Shown: positions 7,829-16,293, counted from the first letter of the stretch. The stretch is 32,771 nt of DNA from Xenorhabdus eapokensis (GCF_001908105.1 NZ_MKGQ01000030.1:1-32771), one strand, 5' to 3'. Translations and numbers: made by a program. Notes: generated by a model from the sequence alone, not told the origin.

Positions 7829-9318
7829 CGCTCATCCTTTTTGGTGTCGGGTGAAACCCCAGTATTGGGTGGTGTGGTCGTCACAGGTGTATCAGATGGG
7901 CGAATGATGTTTTGCGGCTCTGATTCCTTCACGTTCCCGTTGCCGTTCGGGCCATCCTGCGTACCGGTGATGGGTTTGGGGGTGCCATCGGCCAAGGACA
8001 GGCCGGCGGCACTTTCCATGCCCGGTACGGATATGGCCGAAATGACGCCAGTTCCACGCGTTAGGGTTGAGGCAATGTGGCGCCCTGTGATCGTCTTGCC
8101 GCGTGGGGTTCCATCGCTGTTTTTGGCATCTTGGCTTGGCGCCAATGGTGGTGCACTGCCGCCAATTCTTGCTCCGGCTGACTTGGCGGCTGTGCTTCCA
8201 CCTGTATTGGCGCCAAGACCAGCATTCAGGCCGGCACTGCCCGTCCCTGTTCCCACACCCGAAACGCCTCCGCCCCCGGCAAAGCTGGCATTGATTGCCC
8301 CTGCAAGACCGCTGGCCGCATTTCCCCCTGCCGTTGTCCCAAGGGCACCGGCCGCCGCTGGAGCGGCTGTGCCTGCCGAGGCCAGCGTTGCGATTGCCGC
8401 CGCTGCCCCTGCGGCACCGGCTGCCGCCATCCCACCAATGGAAGACCCTCCGCCTATCGACGTACCGCTGATCATACCGGCCACCAGTTCTGGGATGGTC
8501 TTGGCCAGATAGGCACAAGTCAGCGACAGTCCGACCATCGTCCACATGGACGCATCATTGGAAGAAACCGTATAGACCGCGCTCCATTCTTTGGCGGAAT
8601 CCACGATCATTCCGACAATCAATGTCAAAATGAAGAGCTTTGCCCCAACGGAAACGGCATAGCGCACAATGGCCAAGGCGTATTCCCGTGTCCATTGGGA
8701 TGCGCCAAAGCCCATGAAGAGCGCAGAGGCGTTGATGACCACGTAGGATTCGATGATCGTCAAGCCCATGAACGCGGCAATAAAGGCAAAGCTGACCAGC
8801 ACAACCAAAGCGGACAGGGCGATCATCATGGCCGCAAGAGGATTCCATGTTTCGACGTTGCCGACCGTGTTGGCTAAATCAATGGCTGTTCCGAAAATGT
8901 CTCCCGGGCGAATGTCTTTTGTACCAAGTCCGGCGGCATGAGCGCTGGCCTGCCGGAAGCTGTCAACGACTGCTCCCGCCCAATCGGCTGAAAACAGCAG
9001 AAGGGCATAGAAAAATCCGGTGATCAGGATGAACCGGATTAATTCGCCCACGATCTCGCCAAAGTCCGCCTGCCGGAACACCAAAGGAAAAAACGCCCAG
9101 ACGAATTGAATGGTGGCCAGCAGCCAGAACAGGGTCTTGGCATAACCTTTCAGTTTTCCGTCCCATTGGGCGGCGCTGGCCTTCACCATATCCAAAAGAC
9201 TTGTGAATGTCCCACCCGCATCATTGAGGTTTGTTGCTCTTGCTTCTGTTGCAACAAGCATCAGGACGAGAGCACCAAGGGCAAGGGACAAGATCAAGGA
9301 CTGGGTTTGCCGTGTCAT
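7825..9318 (-). CDS. trbL: TrbL/VirB6 polytopic inner-membrane channel protein
   Basis: VirB6/TrbL-family protein of 497 aa that lines the inner-membrane part of the transfer channel. It has an N-terminal signal-like helix, a series of membrane helices to about residue 290 (for example LSALVVLVSFAFIAAFMGLTI), and then a long Gly/Ala/Ser-rich low-complexity tail that is typically cytoplasmic or periplasmic in TrbL proteins. The start at 9318 directly follows the stop of trbK, with AAGGGG supplied by the 41-bp repeat at 9319-9359. That tail is what creates spurious long frames on the other strand. Confidence 0.93.
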   Translation of the reverse strand: MTRQTQSLILSLALGALVLMLVATEARATNLNDAGGTFTSLLDMVKASAAQWDGKLKGYAKTLFWLLATIQFVWAFFPLVFRQADFGEIVGELIRFILITGFFYALLLFSADWAGAVVDSFRQASAHAAGLGTKDIRPGDIFGTAIDLANTVGNVETWNPLAAMMIALSALVVLVSFAFIAAFMGLTIIESYVVINASALFMGFGASQWTREYALAIVRYAVSVGAKLFILTLIVGMIVDSAKEWSAVYTVSSNDASMWTMVGLSLTCAYLAKTIPELVAGMISGTSIGGGSSIGGMAAAGAAGAAAAIATLASAGTAAPAAAGALGTTAGGNAASGLAGAINASFAGGGGVSGVGTGTGSAGLNAGLGANTGGSTAAKSAGARIGGSAPPLAPSQDAKNSDGTPRGKTITGRHIASTLTRGTGVISAISVPGMESAAGLSLADGTPKPITGTQDGPNGNGNVKESEPQNIIRPSDTPVTTTPPNTGVSPDTKKDER

Positions 9319-9359
9319 TTAATACCCCTTATCGCGGCCTGTATTGATAATAACGCCAC
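9319..9359. repeat. 41-bp direct repeat, copy A (end of trbK)
   Basis: Identical to 9524-9564. It encodes the C-terminal 12 residues, the stop codon and the AAGGGG ribosome site of the next gene. The copies are 205 bp apart and bracket trbK, suggesting that trbK arrived with, or was created by, a duplication that kept translation of trbL intact. Confidence 0.95.
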
Positions 9360-9522
9360 TATGGCGTTGCTTAAGGAAAGCCTTTTCATGAGATATGAGA
9401 TCGCAGTCTGCGGATTTTTTTTCCAGTCCTGAGATGTTCAGGACAAGTGTTGTTCCAACACCGCCGATAATGACGGCGACAACCAAAGAGACGATGAAAA
9501 TCGATAGTTTTATATTGAGCAT
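9319..9522 (-). CDS. trbK: TrbK-position small membrane protein (putative entry exclusion)
   Basis: A 67-aa protein with one N-terminal membrane helix (about residues 5-30), then a short polar domain with one Cys (40). It sits exactly where trbK (entry exclusion) lies in Ti and RP4 operons, between trbJ and trbL. Unlike RP4 TrbK it has no lipobox, so the name rests on position and size. Its last 12 residues, GVIINTGRDKGY, are identical to the last 12 of TrbJ because both genes end in the same 41-bp repeat. AAGGGG in the upstream repeat copy serves as its ribosome site. Confidence 0.7.
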   Translation of the reverse strand: MLNIKLSIFIVSLVVAVIIGGVGTTLVLNISGLEKKSADCDLISHEKAFLKQRHSGVIINTGRDKGY

Positions 9523-9523
9523 G

Positions 9524-9564
9524 TTAATACCCCTTATCGCGGCCTGTATTGATAATAACGCCAC
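9524..9564. repeat. 41-bp direct repeat, copy B (end of trbJ)
   Basis: Partner of 9319-9359. Recombination between the copies would delete trbK precisely and fuse trbJ directly to trbL with its ribosome site. Confidence 0.95.
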
Positions 9565-10291
9565 CTCTGCGCTGTTGACGTAGGGCATCGTCTGTGGACG
9601 CGCGTTCCTGCATCTGCGCCATATAGTTGCCCTGCATGTAGATTTGTGTGGTGACAAGATCGCGCAGCTTTTGAAGCTGCTGGACATTGGAGGCGGCAAT
9701 CTCATTGCCGGCCTGAATGGCCTGCAACCGCCCGGAGGCCTGCTGCGACCGGTTCAGGATTTTATCCAGTTGCGCGTCTTCGCTGGCGAATGTGCTGGTA
9801 TTGATTTTCGCAGCCTGCATTGCCGTGCGGGCATTGTCGAGACCTTCAAGCGCCCATTTTTTATAGCGATCCGGCATCATTTGCGCCGCTTGCCCCGTTT
9901 CTTTGAGATAAGCGTCATAGCCGGGAAACTGTTCCTTGAAGCGCGATTCCAGATTGGATAGGTCGCGCCCCAATGATTGTGCGTTGTTGTATGTTGCAAC
10001 CACGCTGCGCAGGTCAGACGTGACGCTATTAAACATGCGGCTTGGCAGAGCCAAGCCCTGTTTGACCATATCTTTGTATTGCTGGATTTGAGTTTGCAGT
10101 TGCTTGGCCGTGTTAAGCTGCGTATTGACCTCTTCGGCGTACTGATGCATCTGCTCGGAGAGGGTTGCGCAGTTCGTGCAGACGAAACCGAAAGCGTAGG
10201 CGTTCTGGGGCGCGGCCATATAAAGGCCACTGGCGAGAAGGCTTGCCGCCAGAGCGAGCCTATACAGGGAGGGGAGAGAGGTACTGTTCAT
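9524..10291 (-). CDS. trbJ: TrbJ/VirB5 minor pilus protein
   Basis: A 255-aa periplasmic protein of the TrbJ/VirB5 family, a minor component at the pilus tip. ATG 10291 is chosen because AAGGA lies seven bases upstream. It has a signal peptide (cleavage after about AYA at residue 33), then FGFVCTNCATLSEQ with the CxxC pair (38 and 41) typical of TrbJ, followed by long coiled-coil helices rich in Gln. Its start overlaps the end of trbE by 32 bp. The last 12 residues come from the 41-bp repeat shared with trbK. Confidence 0.93.
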   Translation of the reverse strand: MNSTSLPSLYRLALAASLLASGLYMAAPQNAYAFGFVCTNCATLSEQMHQYAEEVNTQLNTAKQLQTQIQQYKDMVKQGLALPSRMFNSVTSDLRSVVATYNNAQSLGRDLSNLESRFKEQFPGYDAYLKETGQAAQMMPDRYKKWALEGLDNARTAMQAAKINTSTFASEDAQLDKILNRSQQASGRLQAIQAGNEIAASNVQQLQKLRDLVTTQIYMQGNYMAQMQERASTDDALRQQRRGGVIINTGRDKGY

Positions 10292-12779
10292 AGTCAATTC
10301 CTTTCTGGTTCAACCAAACCAAAGGCCAATCCTCGCCGTACTCTTGGATGACGTGACGGACGTCTTCCAAATCTTCCTTGCTGGACAGAGCGACAAAGGC
10401 CAGAGCCAGTGAACCCAAGCCCAACTCGAATACGCGCCGTCCAAGCGGCGACTTATAGTAATAATGCTTCTTGTACTGTCCGGTTTTCAGGATATGGATC
10501 TCTGTCGCATTGAGGCCAAACATGGTGTAGAGATCGGCCGGCCCGGGTGTCTCTTTTGTGCCATGCAAATGGGCTTCCTTATTCGGTAGAAGGATTTTTG
10601 TGGGACACTGTTCAAGCAGGACGTCGAGCAAACCGGAGGCGACGGCATCCGACAGGCTTTGTGTCGCCATGATGACAAGGCAGTTTTTCTTGCGCAGTTC
10701 CTTCAACCATTCGCGCAGTTTCTCGCGGAAGACGGGATGTCCAAGCACGACCCACGCTTCATCAAGTGAGAGCATGGCGGGCTGCCCGGTCAAAGAGCGT
10801 TCGAAACGGTGGAACAGGTAAAGCAGAACGGGAATGGCGTTGGCATCGCCCATTTTCATGAGATCATCGATTTCAAACACCGTATAAGAATTGACGACCA
10901 AGGCGTCTTCCTTGCCGTCCAGCAGGTGCCCCATTGATCCGGTGATGGTGTAATGATTGAGCGCGCTGCGGACTTCACCATCCTGCATTGTTGCCACGTA
11001 ATCGGTCAAAGAGCGACAGTCGCGCGGTGCCTCCCGCAGCAAGGTCATTGCCCGATGGATTTCTGCTTTTTGCTCCGGGGACGGCGGTTTTTGCGTCTGA
11101 AGCTCAAAACAGGTGGCAATCCATTCTTCAGCCCACAGTGCATCGGACTCGCCATCAATCTCCATGAGTGGCGTCAGGGCGGGCGTGGCTGCCTCATCAT
11201 TGCCGATGTCGTAGTGCCTGCCTGCCGTCGCGTTGCACAGCGCATAGAGAGAACGTCCTTTGTCGAACGCTGTGATGGTCGCCGACACGCTTTTTCCATT
11301 ACGCCTTTGGCGGGAGCGATAGCGGCGAAACTGCGCATGGAGTGTGGCGAGCAGCGTTGACTTGCCCGCCCCGGTCGGTCCGAATATCAATGTGTGTCCG
11401 ACATCGCTGACATGCAGGTTGAGCCGAAACGGTGTTGCGCCGGTTGTGAGCGTGTGCATAAGCGGCGGTGAACCGGGCGGATATAAATTGCACGGATTTT
11501 CACGCAGACCCGGCCATACACTGGTCAGCGGCAACAGGTCGGCAAGGTTGAGCGTATGCACCAGAGGGCGGCGCACGTTCGGATATGTCTGACCCGGCAA
11601 CGATCCCAGCCACGCTTCGAGCGTGTTGACGGATTCAATACGTGCCGCAAACCCCTTGCGTTCCAGTTCCCGTTTGACGAAACGCGCCTGTTCCTCAAGG
11701 AACGCGCGCTCTTCATGCATCAGGACGACGACCGGTGTGTAGTATCCGTAAGCCACCAAACCAGACTTGGCATCGTTAATCGCCACTTCGGTTTGCGCGG
11801 TCATGGTGACGGCATCGGTGTTGATCATGCCTTTCTGTGACTTCATGACCTGTGACCAGAACCCCCGGATTTTTTGCTGCCACTTTAACCGATAGCGATG
11901 GAGGGCCGCGACCGCCTCATGCTGCTCAAGGAAGATGAAACGGCTTGTCCAGCGATAGGCCATTGGCAGGCCGTCGAGCATGTCGAGAATGCCGGGGAAC
12001 GAATGACCGGGAAAGCCTTCAATGGCAATACAGGAAATGAATTTTTTGCCCAGCTTTGGCGTGTCCCCCGGCCATAGCTCCGGGTAGCCCAACCATGCGT
12101 CGAGATACATCGGACAATCGGGGATACGCAGGGCAATGGACTCATTGGTGAGGGTGAAATGAAGATAATTGACCAGTTCGTCGCTTTCATATGTTTCCCC
12201 CTCCGCATTGCCAAGCGGGGTAATGGTGATGGTGCCCATGCGGCGCATGTGGAGGAGATCTCCGAGGCCGTCATGAAGGTCTTCAAGTTTTTTCTTAAAG
12301 TCGGCAAGCAGGCGGTCGGCGGGATTCGAGTCCTTGCGGTCATCATCGTCATAGACCAGCTCGCCGAGTTTCGATGTGCGGCGCAGGGGCGGCAGGTATT
12401 GCAGGATCAAGGCGTATTCCGTTTCAAAGAGAGCGTCTTGGGTCTCAAACATGGCGCGCCGTTCGGCGTCGATCATGGCCGTGACCGGGTCTGGAAAAAA
12501 GGATTGTGTGGCGTCCGTGTAGCCGGGAGATGCCAGACGCGCGGCGTCAATCCATAGCGCCCAGCCGGATCCGAACCGCGACAGGTATTGATTGACCAGT
12601 GCCGTCAAATAGTTGCGTTCTGACGTGGTTGCGCAGGCGGCGTCATCGCCCCGGAAGAAAAAGCCTGCCAAAAGGGAACCGTCCTTGCCCAGCACCACAC
12701 CCTCATCGACCAAGGCTGCGTAATTGAGTAAATCCGGCAGTCCGGCAGCTTTGCTGCGAAAGGGTTTCAATGAAAGCAT
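10260..12779 (-). CDS. trbE: TrbE/VirB4 conjugation ATPase
   Basis: The large hexameric ATPase that powers pilus assembly and substrate transfer at the inner membrane. It is 839 aa, normal for the family, and appears complete. The N-terminal domain is followed by Walker A GPTGAGKS (467-474) and by Walker B within MLSLDEAWVVL. The downstream KKNCLVIMATQSLSDA is the usual VirB4 motif. The start has GGAGGG upstream. It is the fourth gene of the trb order B-C-D-E-J-K-L-F-G-H-I. Confidence 0.97.
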   Translation of the reverse strand: MLSLKPFRSKAAGLPDLLNYAALVDEGVVLGKDGSLLAGFFFRGDDAACATTSERNYLTALVNQYLSRFGSGWALWIDAARLASPGYTDATQSFFPDPVTAMIDAERRAMFETQDALFETEYALILQYLPPLRRTSKLGELVYDDDDRKDSNPADRLLADFKKKLEDLHDGLGDLLHMRRMGTITITPLGNAEGETYESDELVNYLHFTLTNESIALRIPDCPMYLDAWLGYPELWPGDTPKLGKKFISCIAIEGFPGHSFPGILDMLDGLPMAYRWTSRFIFLEQHEAVAALHRYRLKWQQKIRGFWSQVMKSQKGMINTDAVTMTAQTEVAINDAKSGLVAYGYYTPVVVLMHEERAFLEEQARFVKRELERKGFAARIESVNTLEAWLGSLPGQTYPNVRRPLVHTLNLADLLPLTSVWPGLRENPCNLYPPGSPPLMHTLTTGATPFRLNLHVSDVGHTLIFGPTGAGKSTLLATLHAQFRRYRSRQRRNGKSVSATITAFDKGRSLYALCNATAGRHYDIGNDEAATPALTPLMEIDGESDALWAEEWIATCFELQTQKPPSPEQKAEIHRAMTLLREAPRDCRSLTDYVATMQDGEVRSALNHYTITGSMGHLLDGKEDALVVNSYTVFEIDDLMKMGDANAIPVLLYLFHRFERSLTGQPAMLSLDEAWVVLGHPVFREKLREWLKELRKKNCLVIMATQSLSDAVASGLLDVLLEQCPTKILLPNKEAHLHGTKETPGPADLYTMFGLNATEIHILKTGQYKKHYYYKSPLGRRVFELGLGSLALAFVALSSKEDLEDVRHVIQEYGEDWPLVWLNQKGIDYEQYLSPLPV

Positions 12780-12796
12780 TCTCCATTCCCTCCATC

Positions 12797-13111
12797 TCAG
12801 TAAATGCGTGACGACTTCGCCACGCGAAAGGGACGTGAAAAAGGCGCGTAATAGTGCCTGTATTTCAGTTGGCGTATGTAGACCTTGGACATTTCAGGGT
12901 CGGCCTTCGCCATTTTGCGCAAGCCGTGAACACAGATTAACCAAAGGAGCAAGCCAATCACGGTGGCCACCAGATTGAGTGCCGAGACGATCAGACCGCC
13001 CGCAACCAGCATGGAAAACAGCATGAGTTCGCGTTCGCCCCCCATGATCTGTTGCGGCCGGTGAAGGGCGCGGTGAAAGGGGGTCATGCGCCGGGAGTCT
13101 AGGGTTTCCAT
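12797..13111 (-). CDS. trbD: TrbD/VirB3 inner-membrane protein
   Basis: A 104-aa protein with a central hydrophobic hairpin (about residues 30-62) and the N-terminal FHRALHRPQ typical of TrbD/VirB3, which works with the VirB4 ATPase in pilus assembly. The start at 13111 is preceded by a strong GGGAGGG and overlaps the trbC end by 13 bp. A later ATG (13087) exists but has a poorer ribosome site. Confidence 0.93.
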   Translation of the reverse strand: METLDSRRMTPFHRALHRPQQIMGGERELMLFSMLVAGGLIVSALNLVATVIGLLLWLICVHGLRKMAKADPEMSKVYIRQLKYRHYYAPFSRPFRVAKSSRIY

Positions 13112-13572
13112 GCGTGCCCTCCCATCCCGGACAGGGACGCCGTGTGCGTTTTCGTGTACGTTTTAAGATCGGCTGGGCTGACTGCCGCGTCGGGCGGCAC
13201 AACGGCACCGGAAAACAGGGCGCCTGTCAGGAGCGTGTTTGCGAACACGATAAGGCAGACGACCAGAACAACATAGATAATACGGCGGGTGAATTCCGAC
13301 ACCTCGCCGCCCCAAATCAGCGTCGCGCCACAGGCAATGATGCCCAAAAGCGCAATGACAAAGGCCACAGGCCCACTAAAGGACTGCTTGAGTTTGGCCA
13401 GCGGACCTTCCCACGGCAGTCCAGCCCCCCCGCCTTCCGTCGCATCGGAGGCATGGGCGGGATGCATGGTGAGCAGAAAAATAAAAACCGCAAGGGCCAA
13501 CCAAAAATAAGGGTTGCGCAAGACAGCGCGAATGTTCAATGTGAGCAGCGAGATCCTCGTGGGTGCGATCAT
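13099..13572 (-). CDS. trbC: TrbC/VirB2 pilin precursor
   Basis: Pilin precursor of 157 aa. ATG 13572 is preferred because AAGGA (minus strand, at 13580-13584) is seven bases upstream; ATG 13578 is only one base away from it. A long signal peptide ends near HPAHA (41). Two membrane helices follow (about 66-87 and 97-120), as in TrbC. In RP4, TrbC is trimmed and cyclised by TraF, and a TraF homologue is encoded at 27187. The C-terminus is longer than the mature pilin needs (about 35 residues after helix 2), consistent with a removed tail. Confidence 0.92.
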   Translation of the reverse strand: MIAPTRISLLTLNIRAVLRNPYFWLALAVFIFLLTMHPAHASDATEGGGAGLPWEGPLAKLKQSFSGPVAFVIALLGIIACGATLIWGGEVSEFTRRIIYVVLVVCLIVFANTLLTGALFSGAVVPPDAAVSPADLKTYTKTHTASLSGMGGHAWKP

Positions 13573-13582
13573 GGTCATGTCC

Positions 13583-14563
13583 TTAAATGGGTTGGGTGAT
13601 GTAATTGACGCCGTCATGTCCCTCTACTTTGACGACCTCTTTGACGCGGCGGCCGCCACCTGTCTTTTCAATTGAAACGATCAGGTCGACCGCCTCTGCG
13701 ATCAGTGCCTGCATGGGCGCCTGCGTGGCCTCCGCCACAAGCTGCTCCAGACGGATCAGGCCGGCGCGTGCGGAATTGGCGTGATTGGTGGCAATGCCGC
13801 CCGGATGGCCGGTGTTCCACGCCTTGAGCAAGGCCAGAGCCGCGCCATCGCGCACCTCTCCAACCAAGATACGGTCTGGACGCAGCCGCATGGTGGCTTT
13901 CAAAAGGCGCGTCATGTTGACGTGATCGACACAGCGCATGGTCACGACATTTTTTGCGTTGCATTGCAGTTCGCCCGTATCTTCAAGAATGGCCAAACGA
14001 TCCTGCGGACAGGCTTTCGCCATGAAATCGATCATGGCGTTGGCGAGTGTCGTTTTGCCGGTGCCCGTCCCCCCGACAATCAAAATGTTGCGGCGGTTGC
14101 GTACGGCAGCCTCAATGGCCTCACATTGGATGTCGGTCATGATCCCTGCCTCGACATAGTCGGTGAGGGTGAAAATTTTCATGGCCTTTTTACGGATCGT
14201 GAAGGTTGGAGCGGCGACAACGGGGGGAATTAACGCTTCGAAGCGTGACCCGTCCAAGGGCAGTTCGCATTCAAGGATCGGGTTTGCGGCGGTGATGTGT
14301 GTGCGCAAGGTTGAGGCGACGGTGGCCATCAGGGATTCGGCCTGCGTTGAGGCGAATGTGCCAATCTGTTGCATCGGCAATCCCAAATGTTCAACCCAGA
14401 GCGTGCCGTCTGGATTGAGCATGATTTCAATCACGCTGGGATCGTCCAGCAAGGTGCAAACCTGTGTGCCAAGCTCTCGCTTGAGCTTTTCCCGAATGCG
14501 CCGGTCGTGTTCCGTTTTGTTGAGCGCGATGCCGGAAGGCGGTGTGGATACGAAGTCGGCCAT
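13583..14563 (-). CDS. trbB: TrbB/VirB11 hexameric secretion ATPase
   Basis: VirB11-family traffic ATPase, 326 aa, first gene of the trb operon. The N-terminal domain includes [12 protein letters not shown]. Walker A is GGTGTGKT (164-171), followed by the Asp box ([11 protein letters not shown]), Walker B-like [15 protein letters not shown] and the His box [12 protein letters not shown]. All catalytic elements are present. The ATG follows AGAAGG. An operator-like inverted repeat lies 37 bp upstream (14600-14619), pointing to regulated expression of the whole operon. Confidence 0.96.
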   Translation of the reverse strand: MADFVSTPPSGIALNKTEHDRRIREKLKRELGTQVCTLLDDPSVIEIMLNPDGTLWVEHLGLPMQQIGTFASTQAESLMATVASTLRTHITAANPILECELPLDGSRFEALIPPVVAAPTFTIRKKAMKIFTLTDYVEAGIMTDIQCEAIEAAVRNRRNILIVGGTGTGKTTLANAMIDFMAKACPQDRLAILEDTGELQCNAKNVVTMRCVDHVNMTRLLKATMRLRPDRILVGEVRDGAALALLKAWNTGHPGGIATNHANSARAGLIRLEQLVAEATQAPMQALIAEAVDLIVSIEKTGGGRRVKEVVKVEGHDGVNYITQPI

Positions 14564-14599
14564 GATGATGCCTTCTTTGTAATGGTTTCAGTGTGGCAA

Positions 14600-14619
14600 T
14601 GATAGACTGTAGGCTATCA
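14600..14619. promoter_or_regulatory. Operator-like site, copy 3 (upstream of trbB)
   Basis: TGATAG (14600-14605) and CTATCA (14614-14619) are perfect inverted arms 8 bp apart. Read on the minus strand, the site shares about 14 of 20 bases with the sites at 7437-7456 and 25020-25039. It lies between the trbB start and the terminator of the Xre gene, where the trb promoter must be. Confidence 0.6.
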
Positions 14620-14652
14620 ATTATGCAAGTATAATAATATTCTGAAATAAAA

Positions 14653-14682
14653 AAAAGACCCTATCGGTTGAGAGGGTCTTTT
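14653..14682 (-). terminator. Rho-independent terminator of the Xre gene
   Basis: AAAAGACCCT (14653-14662) pairs with AGGGTCTTTT (14673-14682), ten perfect pairs. On the minus strand the stem ends in a run of T. It separates the regulator gene from the trb operon downstream. Confidence 0.85.
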
Positions 14683-14706
14683 AGGGATGGAAAAAGGAAA
14701 AGGGGG

Positions 14707-14976
14707 TTATTCTGGCAAAAGCAGTTTCCAGAGAGGAACACCCACACATTCGGCAAGAATGGCGGCATTGTCGAGATTGATGGTGCTCCGGCCGGTTTCA
14801 ACCTCGCTGATCCATGATTGGGCGAAGCCCGTTTTTCTTTTCACGGCGCGTTGGGAAAGTTTGGCCGCCTTCCGGGCATTGCGGAAGTTGCGTGCAAAGA
14901 TCAGCCGTTCTTGTGGAACTGGCTTTTTTTCAGGATCATCTGTGTTGTGTTGTGTTGTCATAGGTCGCCGGTTCAC
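14707..14976 (-). CDS. Xre-family transcriptional regulator
   Basis: An 89-aa protein with a Cro/CI-type helix-turn-helix: FRNARKAAKLSQRAVKRKTG, then WISEVETGRSTINLDN. There is no extra domain, so it is probably a dimeric repressor. It lies immediately upstream of the trb operon in the same direction, with its own terminator between. It is the best candidate to bind the inverted-repeat sites before trbB, before trbF and inside traI. The start is uncertain (GTG 14976 or ATG 14961); neither has a good ribosome site, so it may be poorly translated or leaderless. Confidence 0.82.
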   Translation of the reverse strand: MNRRPMTTQHNTDDPEKKPVPQERLIFARNFRNARKAAKLSQRAVKRKTGFAQSWISEVETGRSTINLDNAAILAECVGVPLWKLLLPE

Positions 14977-15322
14977 TGGGTCAACATTTGAATGAATTTT
15001 GCCGCCTTAAGGTATGGGGTCAAAACCTTATCTTAGCAGAAAATTCATAACGTTAGCCATGAAGAACGTGAAAAGTCGAAGAGAGCGGTGTCACGATAAG
15101 GTCACCAAAAAAGAAAAAACAGGCGTTAAAAACGTTTTTTGGCGGTGTTGGAAAATTAAGGGAATATAGGAATATTTAAGGCAATTTCGGTCAATAAACA
15201 TCACTCTGAATGCCTTTCTAAACATTTCTTTTTATAGGCCACTGCCATCGTCCCCATCCTTGAAGAGGATGTCAATGCCATGATGCAATGAAAACCTGCC
15301 TCCATCCATCCTGTTTGGAGAC
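14977..15322. other. Gene-free region with possible degenerate Tn3-type end
   Basis: No gene seen. 15016-15056 begins GGGGTCAAAA and ends with GAAAATT and ACGTTAG, resembling a Tn3-family terminal repeat, but it is about 41 bp rather than 38 and has no matching partner that I found. The 12-bp palindrome AAAAACGTTTTT lies near 15130. The adjacent resolvase fits with this being the edge of a decayed Tn3-like transposon. Confidence 0.35.
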
Positions 15323-15889
15323 TCAGGCGTTGGCTGTCCGGGACGTTTTCAGGGCGGCATAAAGGGCGGTCTTGCCAACTTTCAGACGGGCGGCGGCCTC
15401 CCGCACGGTCAGTCCGTTGGCAATATACGCGTGCGCCCGCTGCAACCTGTCGGCGGTGACAACCGGCTTGCGTCCCCCTTTTCTTCCCCGTGCTGCGGCC
15501 GCCATCAATCCAGCTTTTGTGCGCTCCCGGATGAGGTCGCGTTCGAACTGGCCGAGGGCACCGAAGACGTGAAAGATGAGCCGCCCGCCCGATGTGGTCG
15601 TGTCGATGTTTTCCGTCAGCGACCGGAAGCCAACACCGCGGGCTTCCAGCGTTCCTATCGTTTCGATCAGATGCGGCAATGACCGCCCCAGCCGATCCAG
15701 TCGCCAGACGGCCAGCACGTCGCCATCGCGCAGATAGGCCAAAGTTGCGTTCAACCCCGGACGATCGGTCTTGGCGCCCGAGACCGTGTCTTGAAAAACC
15801 CTGTCGCAGCCCGCCTTGTACAGGGCGTCCGTCTGCAAGGCTGTGTCCTGTTCCGCCGTTGAAACCCGCGCATAGCCGATCAGTGCCAT
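15323..15889 (-). CDS. tnpR: Serine recombinase, Tn3-type resolvase/invertase
   Basis: A 188-aa serine recombinase. ATG 15889 (MALIGYARVS) is chosen for its GAGG ribosome site and because the family starts here. Catalytic Ser10 is in YARVSTAEQD. The conserved arginines are in the segment AVWRLDRLGRS and in the QFERDLIRERTKAG helix. A C-terminal Hin-like helix-turn-helix (LTVREAAARLKVGKTALYAAL) binds DNA. With no transposase nearby, it probably resolves plasmid multimers, or is left over from a Tn3-type element. Confidence 0.93.
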   Translation of the reverse strand: MALIGYARVSTAEQDTALQTDALYKAGCDRVFQDTVSGAKTDRPGLNATLAYLRDGDVLAVWRLDRLGRSLPHLIETIGTLEARGVGFRSLTENIDTTTSGGRLIFHVFGALGQFERDLIRERTKAGLMAAAARGRKGGRKPVVTADRLQRAHAYIANGLTVREAAARLKVGKTALYAALKTSRTANA

Positions 15890-16015
15890 TGTTGCCTCTT
15901 TTTGTCCGCCATTCCGTCCGTTTATCTTATTGTCCGCCATCTCGTTCGTCAAGGCGTTTTCGGACAAGTGTCCGGAATGACCGCCTAACGGTCGTTTGAC
16001 GGACATTTCAATCGT
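15890..16015. promoter_or_regulatory. Putative res site and tnpR promoter region
   Basis: The 126 bp upstream of the resolvase contain repeated TGTCCG/CGGACA half-sites. One is a dyad near 15959-15972 (CGGACA, two bases, TGTCCG). A second dyad, GACCG/CGGTC, lies around 15978-15992. Clusters of paired half-sites next to tnpR are the usual form of a res site. The subsite boundaries are not certain. Confidence 0.5.
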
Positions 16016-16060
16016 AAAAAATCAAAATATTAAAATTTATAACCGTATAATCGTAAAATT

Positions 16061-16212
16061 GGTGTCTATTACACACTGAGCAGGAAAAACGGATCATGTT
16101 CAGCAAAAGTGAAATCGAAAAACGCCGGCACCATGTCGCCAATGCCGTTGCAAGCAGAAAACGGTGAAAGTATCTATGTTTAAGAGATGGGACGCGGTGT
16201 GTAATAGACACC
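16061..16212. mobile_element. 152-bp element bounded by perfect 16-bp inverted repeats
   Basis: GGTGTCTATTACACAC (16061-16076) and its exact reverse complement (16197-16212) enclose 120 bp. The size and ends suggest a MITE-like insertion or a recombination remnant. I do not recognise the terminal sequence. The interior holds the start of a VbhA-like antitoxin gene. Confidence 0.55.
16096..16167 (+). pseudogene. Truncated VbhA-like antitoxin of a Fic toxin
   Basis: A 23-codon frame with AGGA upstream. It reads MFSKSEIEKRR and then ANAVASRKR before a TGA. The pattern MxS--EIE-RR----NA-AS matches the N-terminus of VbhA, the antitoxin of the Bartonella Fic toxin VbhT, as I remember it. It stops just before the S-x-x-x-E-G inhibitory motif of that family. 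No Fic protein (HPFx[D/E]GNGR) is seen anywhere in the window. It is probably a dead remnant, inside the 16-bp inverted-repeat element. Short length keeps this tentative. Confidence 0.5.
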
Positions 16213-16238
16213 CTCACCGTTCGGTTCAGAAAATAGCC

Positions 16239-16270
16239 ACAAACCTACATTTGTGCTAATGTGGGTTTGT
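16239..16270. promoter_or_regulatory. Operator of the toxin-antitoxin operon
   Basis: ACAAACCTACATT (16239-16251) and AATGTGGGTTTGT (16258-16270) are inverted with one mismatch in 13, around a 6-bp spacer. It lies 23 bp upstream of the antitoxin start, the usual place for binding by a ribbon-helix-helix antitoxin or its complex with toxin. Confidence 0.75.
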
Positions 16271-16293
16271 ACATTTTTAAAAAGGAGTGAATC

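Noticed and set aside
7691..8512. 273-codon Ala/Pro-rich frame opposite trbL
   Set aside because: It mirrors the Gly/Ala-rich low-complexity tail of TrbL on the other strand; no start signal.
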